A DNA stretch of 64,000 nt, taken from positions 1 to 64,000 of the forward strand of contig VHCW01000015.1 in assembly GCA_016871575.1 (NCBI GenBank), written 5' to 3'. Shown one piece after another: positions 52,008 through 61,732 of the stretch. The translations under genes were made by a program, and so were the position numbers. The stretch comes from Verrucomicrobiota bacterium. GTDB lineage: Bacteria; Verrucomicrobiota; Verrucomicrobiia; Palsa-1439. Under the pieces are notes generated by a model. That model ran no database searches, had not been told where the DNA came from, and saw only the letters and a list, made by a program, of their open reading frames with translations. How positions within the stretch are numbered: the stretch's first letter is position 1; each line of letters begins with the position of its first letter.

Positions 52008-52717
52008 GCAGTTTCTTTTTCAGACTCGGCAAACGCCTGGCACCGGCAGTGGTCAAGGGGCAATGGCTTTATCAGAGCGCGGTGGGCGATGAGAGTGACG
52101 TGATACGCGCCGAGTACCGAATGGGATGCCAACTGGCCGCCCGGTTTCAAGAAGCGGTGCGTCTCGATGGCGATCCTGCCGTGCGGGAGTTGCTCGGCGT
52201 CCTGCAAGGCCGTCTGGTGCCCTGCGTGCGGGTGCCGCAACGGCGCTTCGCGTTCCGTTGTGTGCTGGCAGCCGATCCCAATGCGTTCGCCTTGCCGGGC
52301 GGCTTTGTGTACGTCTCGCGTCCGTTGCTTGCGCTTTGCCGGTTCGAGCCTGACGAGATTGCATTTGTTCTCGCGCATGAAATGGCGCACGTGATTTACC
52401 GCCATGCAGCCGACCGTGTCTTTGCGCTGACGGTCACGAACTTGGCGGCGCGCATGGTGACAGTTGGCAATCCCGTGGTGAGGGGCATCGCCGCCAAACT
52501 CGTGTCGGAAGGTTATTCCCGCGGGCAAGAACTGGAGGCCGACACCTATGCCGTGCGCCTGACACGAGCCGCGCGGTTCGACCCACAAGCCGGCATCAGC
52601 CTGTTGCGCCGCTTGCAGGAACTGAGCGGTCAACCACGTGGCTTGGCCCAATTTTTCGCCTCCCACCCGCCGTTCACGGAACGGATCGAGAACCTGCGGG
52701 AGACCTTGTCGGTTTGA
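52004..52717 (+). CDS. M48-type zinc metalloprotease
   Basis: The protein has 237 residues. The active-site motif is FVLAHEMAHVIYRHAADR (HExxH), with the third zinc ligand in the GQELEADTYAV block (ExxxD). FALPGGFVYVSRPLLALC is the strand before the active site. This is the M48 (HtpX/BepA-like) family, here without a visible signal peptide; a TVTNLAARMVTVGNPVVRGI segment could be membrane associated. It is coupled to the preceding small gene and followed by tRNA-Gly. Confidence 0.88.
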   Translation: MSSFFFRLGKRLAPAVVKGQWLYQSAVGDESDVIRAEYRMGCQLAARFQEAVRLDGDPAVRELLGVLQGRLVPCVRVPQRRFAFRCVLAADPNAFALPGGFVYVSRPLLALCRFEPDEIAFVLAHEMAHVIYRHAADRVFALTVTNLAARMVTVGNPVVRGIAAKLVSEGYSRGQELEADTYAVRLTRAARFDPQAGISLLRRLQELSGQPRGLAQFFASHPPFTERIENLRETLSV

Positions 52718-52744
52718 GAAGTTTTCGCATGCCTAAATTTCCAG

Positions 52745-52772
52745 TTGCAGTCGGGGGGCGATTTGGTATCTT
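52745..52772 (+). promoter_or_regulatory. Promoter of tRNA-Gly
   Basis: TTGCAG and TATCTT are separated by 16 bases; the predicted start lies about 12 bases before the tRNA. Confidence 0.55.
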
Positions 52773-52790
52773 CGCGGCGTCGGAAACGGC

Positions 52791-52867
52791 GCGAGCGTAG
52801 CTCAGTCTGGTAGAGCGTCACGTTGCCAACGTGAATGTCGAGGGTTCAAATCCCTTCGCTCGCTCCA
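52791..52867 (+). tRNA. tRNA-Gly (anticodon GCC)
   Basis: The acceptor stem GCGAGCG/CGCTCGC is complete and CCA is encoded. The anticodon stem TCACG/CGTGA encloses TTGCCAA (anticodon GCC), and the T arm is GAGGG TTCAAAT CCCTT. A run of seven T follows the CCA. Confidence 0.97.
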
Positions 52868-52901
52868 TTTTTTTCCACCAACAAGATCGGAGAACAGAAC
52901 C

Positions 52902-54206
52902 ATGTCCGTAACCATTGAAATCGCCGGGCCGTGCCGCCGGAAATTGCGCATTGAAATCAGCGCCGAACGCGTCGCCGGCACGCGCGCGGAAATGTTGCGC
53001 GAGTTTCGCCAGGTAGCCGCCCTCCCCGGGTTCCGTCCCGGCAAGGCGCCGGAACCGATGGTCGAGAAACGGTACGCCAAGGAAATTGATGACGAAGTTC
53101 GTAAGAAACTGATTCCTGAAAGTTATCGCGAGGCGGTGGCCGAACAGAAACTGCAGGTCGTTGGGATGCCGCAGATTGAAAAAGTTGAGTATCAACCTGG
53201 TCAGGCGATGGTTTACACAGCCACGGTGGACGTGGCGCCGGAGTTCAGCGTGCCGGAGTACAAGGGAATCACGGTCGAGCGCAAGGAAATCACCGTCTCC
53301 GACGAGGATGTGACGAAGATGCTGGATGCGATCCGCGAGCAGCAAGCGGACTTTGTTGACGTGGAAGGGCGCGCATTGAAGACGGGCGACTTTGCCGTGA
53401 TCAATTACACGGGCATCGCGGATGGCAAGCCGATTGCCGAGTTGGCGCCGGACAACAAGGCGCTGGGGACAGACGAGAAGTTCTGGATCCTGGTCGAGTC
53501 GGATTCGTTTTTGCCGGGTTTTTGCGACCAGTTGCTGGGCGCGATGCCGGGGGAGAAACGGCAGGTCCTGATCAATTTCGCAGGCGACTTTCCGCAGAAG
53601 CAATTGGCGGGACGCAAAGCGACGTATTTTGTGGACGTCGTCGCCATCAAGGAGAAGAAACTTCCGGAGTTGAATGACGCGTTCGCCAAGAAGAACAGCG
53701 CGGAGTCCGTGGAGCAATTGAAGGAGGAGGTGCGGAAGGGAATCGCCAACGAGCGCGAGGCGGAGCGGGAGGCCGGCTTGCGCAACCAATTGGTTGAGCA
53801 CTTGTTGAAGCAGACCCAGTTTGATCTGCCGGATTCGCTCGTGGCGGCTGAGACGCGCAGCATCGTCTATGAGATGGTGCGCGAGAACACGATGCGCGGC
53901 GTCAGCCGGGAGGAATTGGAGCAGCGCAAGAATGACATCTATGGTTTCGCCGCCCACAATGCCAGGGAACGGCTGCGGGCATCGTTCATTCTCGATGCCA
54001 TTGCCGAGAAGGAGGGGATTTCCGTGGCCGAGGATGAAGTGAAGGCGCGTATCGCGCAGCTTGCCCAGCGCAACCGGACCACACCCGATCGGCTCAAGGC
54101 GCAACTGGTGGAACACGACCAGATGGGGCAGATCGAGGACGAGATCCGCGTGGGCAAGACGCTTGATTTCCTCATGGCCAATGCTAAGGTCGAGCCAGCG
54201 AAATAG
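52902..54206 (+). CDS. tig: Trigger factor
   Basis: The protein has 434 residues. The N-terminal ribosome-binding domain ([20 protein letters not shown]) carries the FRxGKxP signature that docks to ribosomal protein L23. The FKBP-type prolyl isomerase domain is at about 155-240 ([18 protein letters not shown]), and the rest is the helical C-terminal chaperone domain. A GGAG lies 10 bases before the ATG. It is followed by clpP and clpX, the usual cluster of co-translational folding and proteolysis. Confidence 0.95.
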   Translation: MSVTIEIAGPCRRKLRIEISAERVAGTRAEMLREFRQVAALPGFRPGKAPEPMVEKRYAKEIDDEVRKKLIPESYREAVAEQKLQVVGMPQIEKVEYQPGQAMVYTATVDVAPEFSVPEYKGITVERKEITVSDEDVTKMLDAIREQQADFVDVEGRALKTGDFAVINYTGIADGKPIAELAPDNKALGTDEKFWILVESDSFLPGFCDQLLGAMPGEKRQVLINFAGDFPQKQLAGRKATYFVDVVAIKEKKLPELNDAFAKKNSAESVEQLKEEVRKGIANEREAEREAGLRNQLVEHLLKQTQFDLPDSLVAAETRSIVYEMVRENTMRGVSREELEQRKNDIYGFAAHNARERLRASFILDAIAEKEGISVAEDEVKARIAQLAQRNRTTPDRLKAQLVEHDQMGQIEDEIRVGKTLDFLMANAKVEPAK

Positions 54207-54213
54207 GAGAATC

Positions 54214-54834
54214 ATGGAAAGCGCACAAGTTCTGGTTCCGATGGTGGTCGAGCAAACCGGCCGCGGCGAACGCGGCTATGATATCTATTCGCGGTTGCTG
54301 AAAGACCGCATCATCTTCATCGGCACCGCGATTGACGACAACATCGCCAACCTTATCATCGCGCAACTGCTCTACCTGCAATCGGAAGACCCCGCCAAGG
54401 ACATCAATCTCTACGTCAACTCACCGGGCGGCTCCGTCACCGCCGGGTTGGCGATTTATGACACGATGCAGTTTGTGAAGTGCGATGTGACGACTTATTG
54501 CGTCGGCCAGGCGGCCAGCATGGGCGCCGTGTTGCTCGCGGCCGGCACGAAAGGCAAGCGGTACGCGCTCCCCAACGCGCGCATTCTCATTCATCAACCG
54601 TGGGGCGGCGTGCAAGGCCAGGCCAGCGACATCAGCATTCAAGCGAAAGAGATTCTCCGCCTGAAAGACCGCCTCAACGAAATCCTCGCGCTTCACACCG
54701 GCAAAACAATTGAGTCCATCACCAAGGACGCCGACCGCGACTTCTTCATGTCGGCCGCGGAAGCCCGCGATTACGGCTTGGTGGACGAGGTGGTGAAGTC
54801 GCGGCGGGATCTTGCTGAAAAGAAAACCAGCTAA
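54214..54834 (+). CDS. clpP: ATP-dependent Clp protease proteolytic subunit
   Basis: The protein has 206 residues. Catalytic Ser102 lies in [11 protein letters not shown] and His127 in [31 protein letters not shown] forms the oxyanion-side strand. It assembles as a 14-subunit barrel working with ClpX, encoded 12 bases downstream. AGGAGA precedes the ATG at 54214; the longer reading from 54061 lies inside tig in another frame and was rejected. Confidence 0.96.
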   Translation: MESAQVLVPMVVEQTGRGERGYDIYSRLLKDRIIFIGTAIDDNIANLIIAQLLYLQSEDPAKDINLYVNSPGGSVTAGLAIYDTMQFVKCDVTTYCVGQAASMGAVLLAAGTKGKRYALPNARILIHQPWGGVQGQASDISIQAKEILRLKDRLNEILALHTGKTIESITKDADRDFFMSAAEARDYGLVDEVVKSRRDLAEKKTS

Positions 54835-54846
54835 AGGCGCAATCCC

Positions 54847-56106
54847 GTGGCACGACCGGCCAACTTGACCATGTGCAGCTTTTGCGGGAAAACGCATGGA
54901 GAGGTTCGCAAGTTGATCGCCGGCCCCGGGGTTTATATTTGCGACAATTGCATCATCGTCTGCAAAAGCATTCTCGACAAGGAACTCGGACAGCCGTCTC
55001 CGTCGCGCAAAGGCGGGCCGTTCCGCCTCGATGTCCCCAAGCCAGCCGCGATCAAACGACAACTCGACCAATACGTCGTCGGCCAGGAACAGGCCAAGAA
55101 GATCATCTCTGTGGCTGTTCACAATCACTACAAGCGAATCCAGCAGAACGAGAGCATCGGCGATGTTGAGATTGAGAAAAGCAACATCCTCATGATCGGG
55201 CCGACCGGCTCCGGCAAGACACTGCTGGCGCGCACGCTCGCCCGCGTCCTCGATGTGCCATTTGCCATTGCTGATGCGACCACGTTGACCGAGGCCGGCT
55301 ACGTTGGCGAAGATGTTGAGAATATTGTGCTGCGTTTGCTGCAGGCGGCTGATTACGACGTGAAACGCGCGGAGTTGGGCATTGTCTATATTGACGAGAT
55401 AGACAAGATCAGCCGCAAGAGCGATTCGGCCAGCATCACGCGGGATGTCAGCGGGGAAGGCGTGCAGCAGGCCTTGTTGAAAATACTCGAAGGCACGATT
55501 TGCAGCGTTCCCCCCCAAGGCGGCCGCAAGCATCCGCAACAGGAATACATCCGCGTCAACACCGAGAATATTCTCTTCATCTGCGGCGGCGCATTCATCG
55601 GGCTGGACAAGATGGTTCAACGGCGCGTCGGAGGACATGTTCTCGGGTTTGGAAAGACGGAACAGGACAGGCTGACGGAAGATTCGGGCCGTGCCTCTAC
55701 GATGCGTCAGGTCGAACCAGAAGACCTCCTGAAGTTTGGCTTGATTCCCGAGTTTATCGGACGATTGCCGGTTGTCTCGATGCTGGGCGAATTGACGGAG
55801 AGCGAATTGATCAGCATCCTCACGGAAACGCGCAACGCGATGCTTAAGCAGTACAGCAAGCTCTTTGCAATGGAGGGCGTGCATCTGAACTTTACGAAGG
55901 ACGCCCTTCATGCGTTGGCCGCGAAAGCGCTCAAGAAGGGGACGGGAGCGCGGGCGTTGCGGTCGCTGCTGGAGAGATTGATGTTGGATTTGATGTACGA
56001 GATACCTTCACGTGACGACATCATTGAGGTCACGATCAATCGGGCGGTTGTCGAGGGGCAGCGAGACCCAATCCTCCGTCACAAAGAAAAACAGAGTGCA
56101 GCCTAA
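54847..56106 (+). CDS. clpX: ATP-dependent Clp protease ATPase subunit
   Basis: The protein has 419 residues. The N-terminal zinc-binding domain has Cys10, Cys13, Cys32 and Cys35. The AAA+ module has Walker [13 protein letters not shown], Walker [10 protein letters not shown] and the [20 protein letters not shown] stretch; the C-terminal lid domain ends near residue 415. It unfolds substrates and feeds them to ClpP. The start is a GTG at 54847, with only a weak AAGGCG upstream. A 71-base gap with an AT-rich promoter region follows. Confidence 0.96.
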   Translation: MARPANLTMCSFCGKTHGEVRKLIAGPGVYICDNCIIVCKSILDKELGQPSPSRKGGPFRLDVPKPAAIKRQLDQYVVGQEQAKKIISVAVHNHYKRIQQNESIGDVEIEKSNILMIGPTGSGKTLLARTLARVLDVPFAIADATTLTEAGYVGEDVENIVLRLLQAADYDVKRAELGIVYIDEIDKISRKSDSASITRDVSGEGVQQALLKILEGTICSVPPQGGRKHPQQEYIRVNTENILFICGGAFIGLDKMVQRRVGGHVLGFGKTEQDRLTEDSGRASTMRQVEPEDLLKFGLIPEFIGRLPVVSMLGELTESELISILTETRNAMLKQYSKLFAMEGVHLNFTKDALHALAAKALKKGTGARALRSLLERLMLDLMYEIPSRDDIIEVTINRAVVEGQRDPILRHKEKQSAA

Positions 56107-56142
56107 TCATTAGTAATACAGTCAAGATACTAAAAATAATTC

Positions 56143-56170
56143 TTGCATTCTAATTGTCGCTGTGTAATTT
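56143..56170 (+). promoter_or_regulatory. Promoter of cysK, leaderless geometry, with AT-rich upstream region
   Basis: TTGCAT and TAATTT are separated by 16 bases, and 7 bases separate the -10 box from the ATG at 56178. The AT-rich stretch 56107-56142 could act as an UP element. Confidence 0.6.
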
Positions 56171-56177
56171 AGCAGTC

Positions 56178-57125
56178 ATGAAAATTTACAGCGATAATTC
56201 ATTCTCAATTGGACGCACTCCCTTGGTGAGGCTGAATCGCGTGACGCAAGGCGCTGGCGCCACAGTTCTCGCCAAGATTGAAGGCCGGAACCCGGCCTAC
56301 TCGGTCAAGTGCCGGATTGGCGCGGCAATGGTCTGGGACGCGGAGAAGCGCGGGGTTCTCCGCCCCGGTCACACCATCGTCGAGCCGACCAGCGGCAATA
56401 CCGGCATCGCCTTGGCATTCGTCGCAGCAGCGCGCGGATACAAAATCATCCTCACGATGCCGGAAACGATGAGCATTGAACGGCGACGCGTGCTTGCCGG
56501 GCTTGGGGCGGAACTGGTGCTGACAGACGGCGCCAAGGGCATGCGTGGTGCGATCGAAAAAGCGCTGCAAATCTGCACCGGGAATCCCGACCGTTTTTTT
56601 ATGCCGCAACAATTCGAGAACCCTGCCAACCCGGCGATTCACGAACAGACCACGGGACCGGAAATCTGGGACGACACCGACGGCACTATTGATGTGCTGG
56701 TTGCGGGTGTGGGTACGGGTGGCACCATCACCGGTATCAGCCGGTTTCTGAAGAAGACGAAAGGCAAGCAGGTTGTCACGGTTGCCGTGGAACCGAGGGA
56801 AAGCCCGGTGATTACGCAGACGTTGGCCGGGCGGGAACTGAAGCCATCGCCGCACAAGATTCAGGGGATTGGCGCCGGGTTTGTGCCGAAGGTGCTGGAC
56901 CTTTCGCTGTTGGACCGGGTGGAGCAGGTGAGCGGCGAGGAAGCCATCGAATTGGGGCGTCGTCTCATGCGCGAGGAGGGAATCCTCTGCGGTATTTCCT
57001 GCGGCGCAGCCGCGGCGGTCGCCGTGCGACTGGCCAACGAACCTCAATTCGCCGGCAAGAACATCGTCGTCATCCTCCCCGACGCCGGGGAACGATATCT
57101 TTCGACATCGCTGTTTGAAAGCTGA
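56178..57125 (+). CDS. cysK: Cysteine synthase (O-acetylserine sulfhydrylase)
   Basis: The protein has 315 residues. The PLP lysine is Lys44 in [31 protein letters not shown] is the phosphate/substrate loop and [14 protein letters not shown] the PLP phosphate loop. It makes cysteine from O-acetylserine and sulfide. It opens a sulfur block with metY, cysI, cysH, cysD, cysN and metX, which supports this role. The ATG at 56178 is set by the promoter; a start at 56154 would lie within the promoter. Confidence 0.95.
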   Translation: MKIYSDNSFSIGRTPLVRLNRVTQGAGATVLAKIEGRNPAYSVKCRIGAAMVWDAEKRGVLRPGHTIVEPTSGNTGIALAFVAAARGYKIILTMPETMSIERRRVLAGLGAELVLTDGAKGMRGAIEKALQICTGNPDRFFMPQQFENPANPAIHEQTTGPEIWDDTDGTIDVLVAGVGTGGTITGISRFLKKTKGKQVVTVAVEPRESPVITQTLAGRELKPSPHKIQGIGAGFVPKVLDLSLLDRVEQVSGEEAIELGRRLMREEGILCGISCGAAAAVAVRLANEPQFAGKNIVVILPDAGERYLSTSLFES

Positions 57126-57150
57126 ACATCAACCAAAGGACATCACGATC

Positions 57151-58446
57151 ATGACCACCAAGAACCTCGGAACACTGGCGTTGCACGCCGGACAAACGCC
57201 CGACCCGGCGACGACCGCGCGTGCCGTGCCGATTTATGCGACGACCAGTTACGTTTTCAAGGATACCGACCACGCCGCGAATCTTTTCGCGCTGAAGGAA
57301 TTCGGCAACATTTACAGCCGGCTGATGAACCCGACAAATGACGTGCTCGAACAACGACTTGCGGCGCTCGATGGCGGGGCTGCGGCGCTTGCGTTTGCCA
57401 GCGGACAGGCTGCCATCACTGCCGCGCTGCTCACGATCGTCCACGCCGGTCAGAACTTCGTGTCGGCCACCAGTTTGTATGGGGGGACATGGACGCTTTT
57501 CACGCAGACGCTCACCAAACTCGGCATCGAAGTGCGTTTCTTCGACCCCAACAAGCCCGAAGACATCAATCAACTGGTGGATGGAAACACGCGGGCCGTC
57601 TATCTCGAATCCCTCGGCAATCCGAAAAACGATGTGCCCGACTTCCAGAAACTCGCCGACATCGCGCACCAGCACGGGTTGCCGGTGATTATTGACAATA
57701 CGGTGATGACGCCGTCGCTGTTCCGTCCCATCGAGCATGGTGCCGACATCGTTGTCTATTCAACCACGAAATTCCTCGGCGGTCACGGCGTTCACATTGG
57801 GGGCGCCATCGTGGACAGCGGCAAGTTTGAGTGGGCGAAAAACCCGGCGAAGTGGCCGGAGTTCTGCGCGCCGGACCCGGCGTATCACGGTGTCGTGTTC
57901 GAGGAGGCGTTGCGCCCCGTCGGCAACGTTGCCTACATCATTCACATCCGCACGCATTGGCTGCGGGACACGGGGGGCTGCATGAGTCCGTTCGCCGCAT
58001 TTCTTACGCTGCTCGGAATAGAAACGCTGCACCTGCGGATGCCGCGGCATTGTGAGAATGCGCTGGCCGTCGCGAAATTCCTGGAGAAGCATCCTGCCGT
58101 CGCATGGGTGAACCACCCCGGACTGCCGGGGCACGCGCACCATGCCAACGCGAAGAAATATCTTCCGGACGGCGCAGGCGCGATTGTCGGGTTCGGCATC
58201 AAGGGCGGCGCCGCGGCGGGCGTGAAGTTGATCAACAACGTCAAGCTGTTCAGCCACCTTGCCAACATTGGCGACGCCAAATCGCTCATCATCCATCCGG
58301 CTTCGACCACGCACTCGCAGCTCACTCCTGACGAACAGGCGCGGACCGGCGTGACGCCGGAGTTTGTGCGCCTCTCGATTGGGATTGAGGATGTCGGCGA
58401 TATCATCGCCGATCTTGACCAGGCGTTGCGAAAAGCCGCGGCTTAG
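57151..58446 (+). CDS. metY: O-acetylhomoserine sulfhydrylase (MetY-type)
   Basis: The protein has 431 residues. [20 protein letters not shown] and the PLP lysine, Lys207 in [10 protein letters not shown], are the marks of the Cys/Met metabolism PLP family. The length and the [12 protein letters not shown] region with the late [10 protein letters not shown] block fit MetY, which makes homocysteine directly from O-acetylhomoserine and sulfide. MetX, which makes O-acetylhomoserine, is encoded at the end of the block. AAGGA lies 10 bases before the ATG at 57151. Confidence 0.93.
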   Translation: MTTKNLGTLALHAGQTPDPATTARAVPIYATTSYVFKDTDHAANLFALKEFGNIYSRLMNPTNDVLEQRLAALDGGAAALAFASGQAAITAALLTIVHAGQNFVSATSLYGGTWTLFTQTLTKLGIEVRFFDPNKPEDINQLVDGNTRAVYLESLGNPKNDVPDFQKLADIAHQHGLPVIIDNTVMTPSLFRPIEHGADIVVYSTTKFLGGHGVHIGGAIVDSGKFEWAKNPAKWPEFCAPDPAYHGVVFEEALRPVGNVAYIIHIRTHWLRDTGGCMSPFAAFLTLLGIETLHLRMPRHCENALAVAKFLEKHPAVAWVNHPGLPGHAHHANAKKYLPDGAGAIVGFGIKGGAAAGVKLINNVKLFSHLANIGDAKSLIIHPASTTHSQLTPDEQARTGVTPEFVRLSIGIEDVGDIIADLDQALRKAAA

Positions 58447-58456
58447 ACAGGGGAAG

Positions 58457-58681
58457 ATGGAGCGATCGCACCGCAGCCTGGCAAAGGCGGTTTCGTACAG
58501 GATCACTGGAACACTGGCCACGGTGTTGGTGTCGTGGCTGGTGACCGGGCAGATCCAGGCGGCCCTTTCGATTGGCTTCGTCGAATTGTTTGCGAAAACA
58601 GGTCTCTACTACTTGCATGAGCGTGCGTGGAACCGGATTGGTTTGGGACGACTCCAGCCGCCGGAGGATTTCCAAATCTAG
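58457..58681 (+). CDS. DUF2061 small membrane protein
   Basis: The protein has 74 residues. SLAKAVSYRITGTLATVLVS and SIGFVELFAKTGLYYLHERA are the DUF2061 pattern with two membrane helices. DUF2061 genes are often found with sulfate-assimilation genes, as here between metY and cysI. The function is unknown. A GGGGAAG precedes the ATG. It lies 10 bases after metY and 2 bases before cysI. Confidence 0.85.
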   Translation: MERSHRSLAKAVSYRITGTLATVLVSWLVTGQIQAALSIGFVELFAKTGLYYLHERAWNRIGLGRLQPPEDFQI

Positions 58682-58683
58682 CC

Positions 58684-60270
58684 ATGAATCCAGAAGAACT
58701 CAAACAAACTTGCCCCACGCTCGCCGGCACCATAGCCGACGCGGTATCGGACCAACAGGCTGATCGGTTCAGCGACGAGGATGCTTCCTTCCTGAAAGTG
58801 CACGGCATTTACCAGGGGGACGACCGCGACGCCCGCAACACCGGCGCGAAGAAATACATCTTCATGGTTCGCGTGCGAATCCCCGCCGGCATTCTCACCG
58901 CAGGGCAGTATCTTGCGCTTGACGCATTGGCCACGCGGTATGCCAATGACACCCTTCGCGCGACTTCTCGTCAGGGGCTTCAGTTTCACGGTGTCCCGAA
59001 GCGCAACCTTCGCCCGCTCGTGCAGGCAATTCATCAAAATCTGCTCAGTACATTGGGCGCTTGCGGCGACGTGAATCGTAACGTCGTGGCGCCTCCTGCG
59101 CCCGCCACGAACGGTCTTGCGGTGAAGGTTCAGGATTACGCCCGCGAGTTGGCGCTTGCGCTCGCGCCGAGTACTCCCGCGTACCGCGCCATTTGGATTG
59201 AGGGAGTTCAACCCAGGCCGGACAGCGGGTTCGCCGACCCGCTTTACGGGAAGACGTATCTGCCGCGGAAGTTCAAGATCGGGTTCGCCATTCCGCCGGT
59301 CAACGACGTGGACATCTTCACGCACTGCTGCGGGTTCATTGCCATCGGAGACGGCCAGGACGGATTGCTCGGTTACAACATGGTTGCCGGCGGCGGAATG
59401 GGGCGCTCTCACGGCAACAAGGCGACGTTCCCGCGTCTGGCTGACACGGTCGGTTTTCTGCCGGCGGAGCTTGTTGTCGTGACGGCCCAAGCGGCGCTTG
59501 GCATTCACCGTGATTTCAGCGACCGCGCCAACCGCAAACGCGCCCGGCTCAAGTACGTAATCGCCGAGCGCGGCGTGGATTGGTTTCGTTCCGAGTTGGA
59601 ACAACGCACCGGTTTCAAGCTCGTCGAACCGAAACCATTCCGCTTTGAGAAACACGGCGATGCGTTTGGCTGGCATCGGCAGGCGGATGGACGGTTGTTC
59701 TGCGGACTTTTCATCGAGGGCGGACGAATCAAGGGAGACTTGAAAACCGCGCTGCGCGCCGTCGTGGAAAAGTTTCAGCCGGAAATCCGTTTGACGCCGA
59801 ATAGCAATCTCATTCTCGCCGGCATTTCACCGGACGATCAGGCCGAGGTTGTGCGGGCGCTCGCCGGTGGTGGAGAGGGAAGCCCGTTGCGGCGCGCTTC
59901 GATGGCGTGCGTTGGCTTGCCGACGTGCGGCCTGGCGATTGCGGAGGCAGAACGCTATCTGCCACGCCTGATCACGCAGATCGAAGGGTTGATTGATGAG
60001 GAGATTGTGATTCGCATGACCGGTTGCCCGAACGGTTGCGCGCGTCCGTACACGGCGGAGATCGGTTTTGTCGGCAAATCGCCGGGCCTGTACCAAATCT
60101 GGCTCGGCGGCAACGAGGCCGGCACGCGCCTGAACCGCCTGTACCGCGAGATGGTCAAGGATGCCGATATCATCGCTGAATTGCGGCCGCTTCTCATTCG
60201 CTACAAACACGAGCGCCAGACGGGCGAGCGCTTCGGCGACTGGGCGGCGCGCGCCGTGGAGTTTGCATGA
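58684..60270 (+). CDS. cysI: Sulfite reductase haemoprotein subunit
   Basis: The protein has 528 residues. The [4Fe-4S]-sirohaem ligands are present: Cys409 and Cys415 in MACVGLPTCGLAIAE, and Cys448 and Cys452 in TGCPNGCARPY. The first half has the duplicated nitrite/sulfite reductase fold (FLKVHGIYQGDDRD, RQGLQFHG). It reduces sulfite to sulfide with six electrons. No flavoprotein subunit (cysJ) gene is in the window, so ferredoxin or a distant partner must supply electrons. Its stop overlaps cysH as ATGA. Confidence 0.93.
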   Translation: MNPEELKQTCPTLAGTIADAVSDQQADRFSDEDASFLKVHGIYQGDDRDARNTGAKKYIFMVRVRIPAGILTAGQYLALDALATRYANDTLRATSRQGLQFHGVPKRNLRPLVQAIHQNLLSTLGACGDVNRNVVAPPAPATNGLAVKVQDYARELALALAPSTPAYRAIWIEGVQPRPDSGFADPLYGKTYLPRKFKIGFAIPPVNDVDIFTHCCGFIAIGDGQDGLLGYNMVAGGGMGRSHGNKATFPRLADTVGFLPAELVVVTAQAALGIHRDFSDRANRKRARLKYVIAERGVDWFRSELEQRTGFKLVEPKPFRFEKHGDAFGWHRQADGRLFCGLFIEGGRIKGDLKTALRAVVEKFQPEIRLTPNSNLILAGISPDDQAEVVRALAGGGEGSPLRRASMACVGLPTCGLAIAEAERYLPRLITQIEGLIDEEIVIRMTGCPNGCARPYTAEIGFVGKSPGLYQIWLGGNEAGTRLNRLYREMVKDADIIAELRPLLIRYKHERQTGERFGDWAARAVEFA

Positions 60271-60824
60271 CAGCCCTCGAAATCACCCGCTGGGCGCTGG
60301 CGCAAGGGACGGCGATTGTCACCACCAACTTCCGCCCTTATGAAGCGGTCATCTTGCATCTGGCCACGCAGGCGCAACCGGACATTCCGGTGGTATGGGT
60401 TGACCACGGGTTCAATCGTCCCGCGACCTACCGGTTCGCCGACCGGCTGACGGACCTGTTGAAACTGAACTTGAAAATCTATCATCCGCGCCTGAGCGCC
60501 GCGCACTGGGCGGCCCGCCACGGCGATGCGTCACCCGAAGTGTTTGGCGCCGAGATGAAACTGGAACCCTTCGCGCGCGCCATGCGCGAGTTGTCGCCGT
60601 CGGTCTGGCTCACCGCGCTGCGCCAGGTGCAAAATCCCTACCGGGCGACGCTCGACGCCGTGATGCAGGATGCGAAATACGGTGTCTTGAAAGTCAGCCC
60701 GGTGTTTCACATGACTGACGCCGAGATGGAAGCTTATCTCGTCGCGCACCGTCTCCCCAATGAGTGGGATTATTTCGACCCGGCGAAAGGCGACGAGAAA
60801 CGGGAGTGCGGCCTCCACACATGA
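60267..60824 (+). CDS. cysH: Phosphoadenylylsulfate reductase-like protein (CysH)
   Basis: The protein has 185 residues, shorter than the ~244 of the Escherichia coli enzyme. PDIPVVWVDHGFNRPATYRF and LTDLLKLNLKIYHP align well with CysH, and the C-terminal KRECGLHT carries the catalytic cysteine. It is the only cysteine present, so the iron-sulfur cluster of APS reductases is absent and the protein is of the PAPS type. The substrate loop reads VTTNFRPYEAVILHL, different from the enterobacterial SSSFG form, and the usual RREQ is RQVQ. Coupled to cysI and cysD. Confidence 0.85.
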   Translation: MTALEITRWALAQGTAIVTTNFRPYEAVILHLATQAQPDIPVVWVDHGFNRPATYRFADRLTDLLKLNLKIYHPRLSAAHWAARHGDASPEVFGAEMKLEPFARAMRELSPSVWLTALRQVQNPYRATLDAVMQDAKYGVLKVSPVFHMTDAEMEAYLVAHRLPNEWDYFDPAKGDEKRECGLHT

Positions 60825-61729
60825 AGACCCACAACTATCATCTCGATCATCTCCAGTACCTCGAAACGGAAGCGATCCATGTGATGCGCGAGGTCGCCGG
60901 TGAGTTCGAGCGTCCGTGTCTGCTCTTCTCCGGCGGCAAGGATTCCATCTGCCTCTTACGGCTCGCCGAGAAGGCGTTCCGGCCGTCCGACATTCCGATG
61001 CCGCTGCTGAACGTTGACACCGGCCATCACTTCCCTGAACTGAACGAGTTCCGCGACCGCCGTGCCGCGCAGATTGCAGCGAAACTCATCGTCCGCACGG
61101 TCGAGGACGCCATTGCGAAGGGCATCGCCACGCCCACCCCCGGCGAAATCAGCCGCAACCGGCTTCAGATTCCCACCTTGCTCGCCGCCATCGAGGAGTT
61201 CCAGTTCGATTGCTGCGTCGGCGGCGCGCGGCGCGACGAGGAAAAATCCCGCGCCAAGGAACGGTTCTTCAGTTTCCGCGACGGTTTCGGCCAGTGGGAC
61301 CCGAAGAACCAGCGGCCGGAAATCTGGAACCTTTACAACACGCGCCTGAACCCCGGCGAAAACATGCGCGTCTTTCCGCTTTCCAACTGGACCGAGATGG
61401 ACGTGTGGGAATACATCCGCAAGGAGCACCTCGAAGTCCCCTCGATCTACTTCAGTCATCAGCGACAATGTGTTCGCCGGCGCGGCCAGTGGTTGCCGGT
61501 CAATGATCTCGTGCCGCCCAAGCCCGGCGAGGAAGTGCGCGACCTCGTCGTCCGTGTCCGCACCATCGGCGACATCATCAGCACCGGCTGCGTCGAGTCG
61601 CCGGCGGACAGCGTGGAGGACATCATTGCCGAGATTGCGGCGGCCCGCGTCACCGAACGCGGCTCGCGCGCCGACGACAAAAGCTCCGAAGCGGCAATGG
61701 AAGACCGGAAAAAGGACGGTTACTTCTGA
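60821..61729 (+). CDS. cysD: Sulfate adenylyltransferase small subunit
   Basis: The protein has 302 residues. The PP-loop is LLFSGGKDSICLLRLAEK near residue 36. NVDTGHHFPELNEFRDRRA and GGARRDEEKSRAKERFFSFR are characteristic of CysD. With CysN it forms APS from sulfate and ATP, driven by GTP hydrolysis. The ATG at 60821 overlaps the cysH stop (ATGA). Four bases separate the stop from cysN. Confidence 0.95.
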   Translation: MKTHNYHLDHLQYLETEAIHVMREVAGEFERPCLLFSGGKDSICLLRLAEKAFRPSDIPMPLLNVDTGHHFPELNEFRDRRAAQIAAKLIVRTVEDAIAKGIATPTPGEISRNRLQIPTLLAAIEEFQFDCCVGGARRDEEKSRAKERFFSFRDGFGQWDPKNQRPEIWNLYNTRLNPGENMRVFPLSNWTEMDVWEYIRKEHLEVPSIYFSHQRQCVRRRGQWLPVNDLVPPKPGEEVRDLVVRVRTIGDIISTGCVESPADSVEDIIAEIAAARVTERGSRADDKSSEAAMEDRKKDGYF

Positions 61730-61732
61730 TCC

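Noticed and set aside
57126-57150. SAM-binding riboswitch or other riboswitch before metY or metX
   Set aside because: The leaders are only 25 and 64 bases long and show no riboswitch core.
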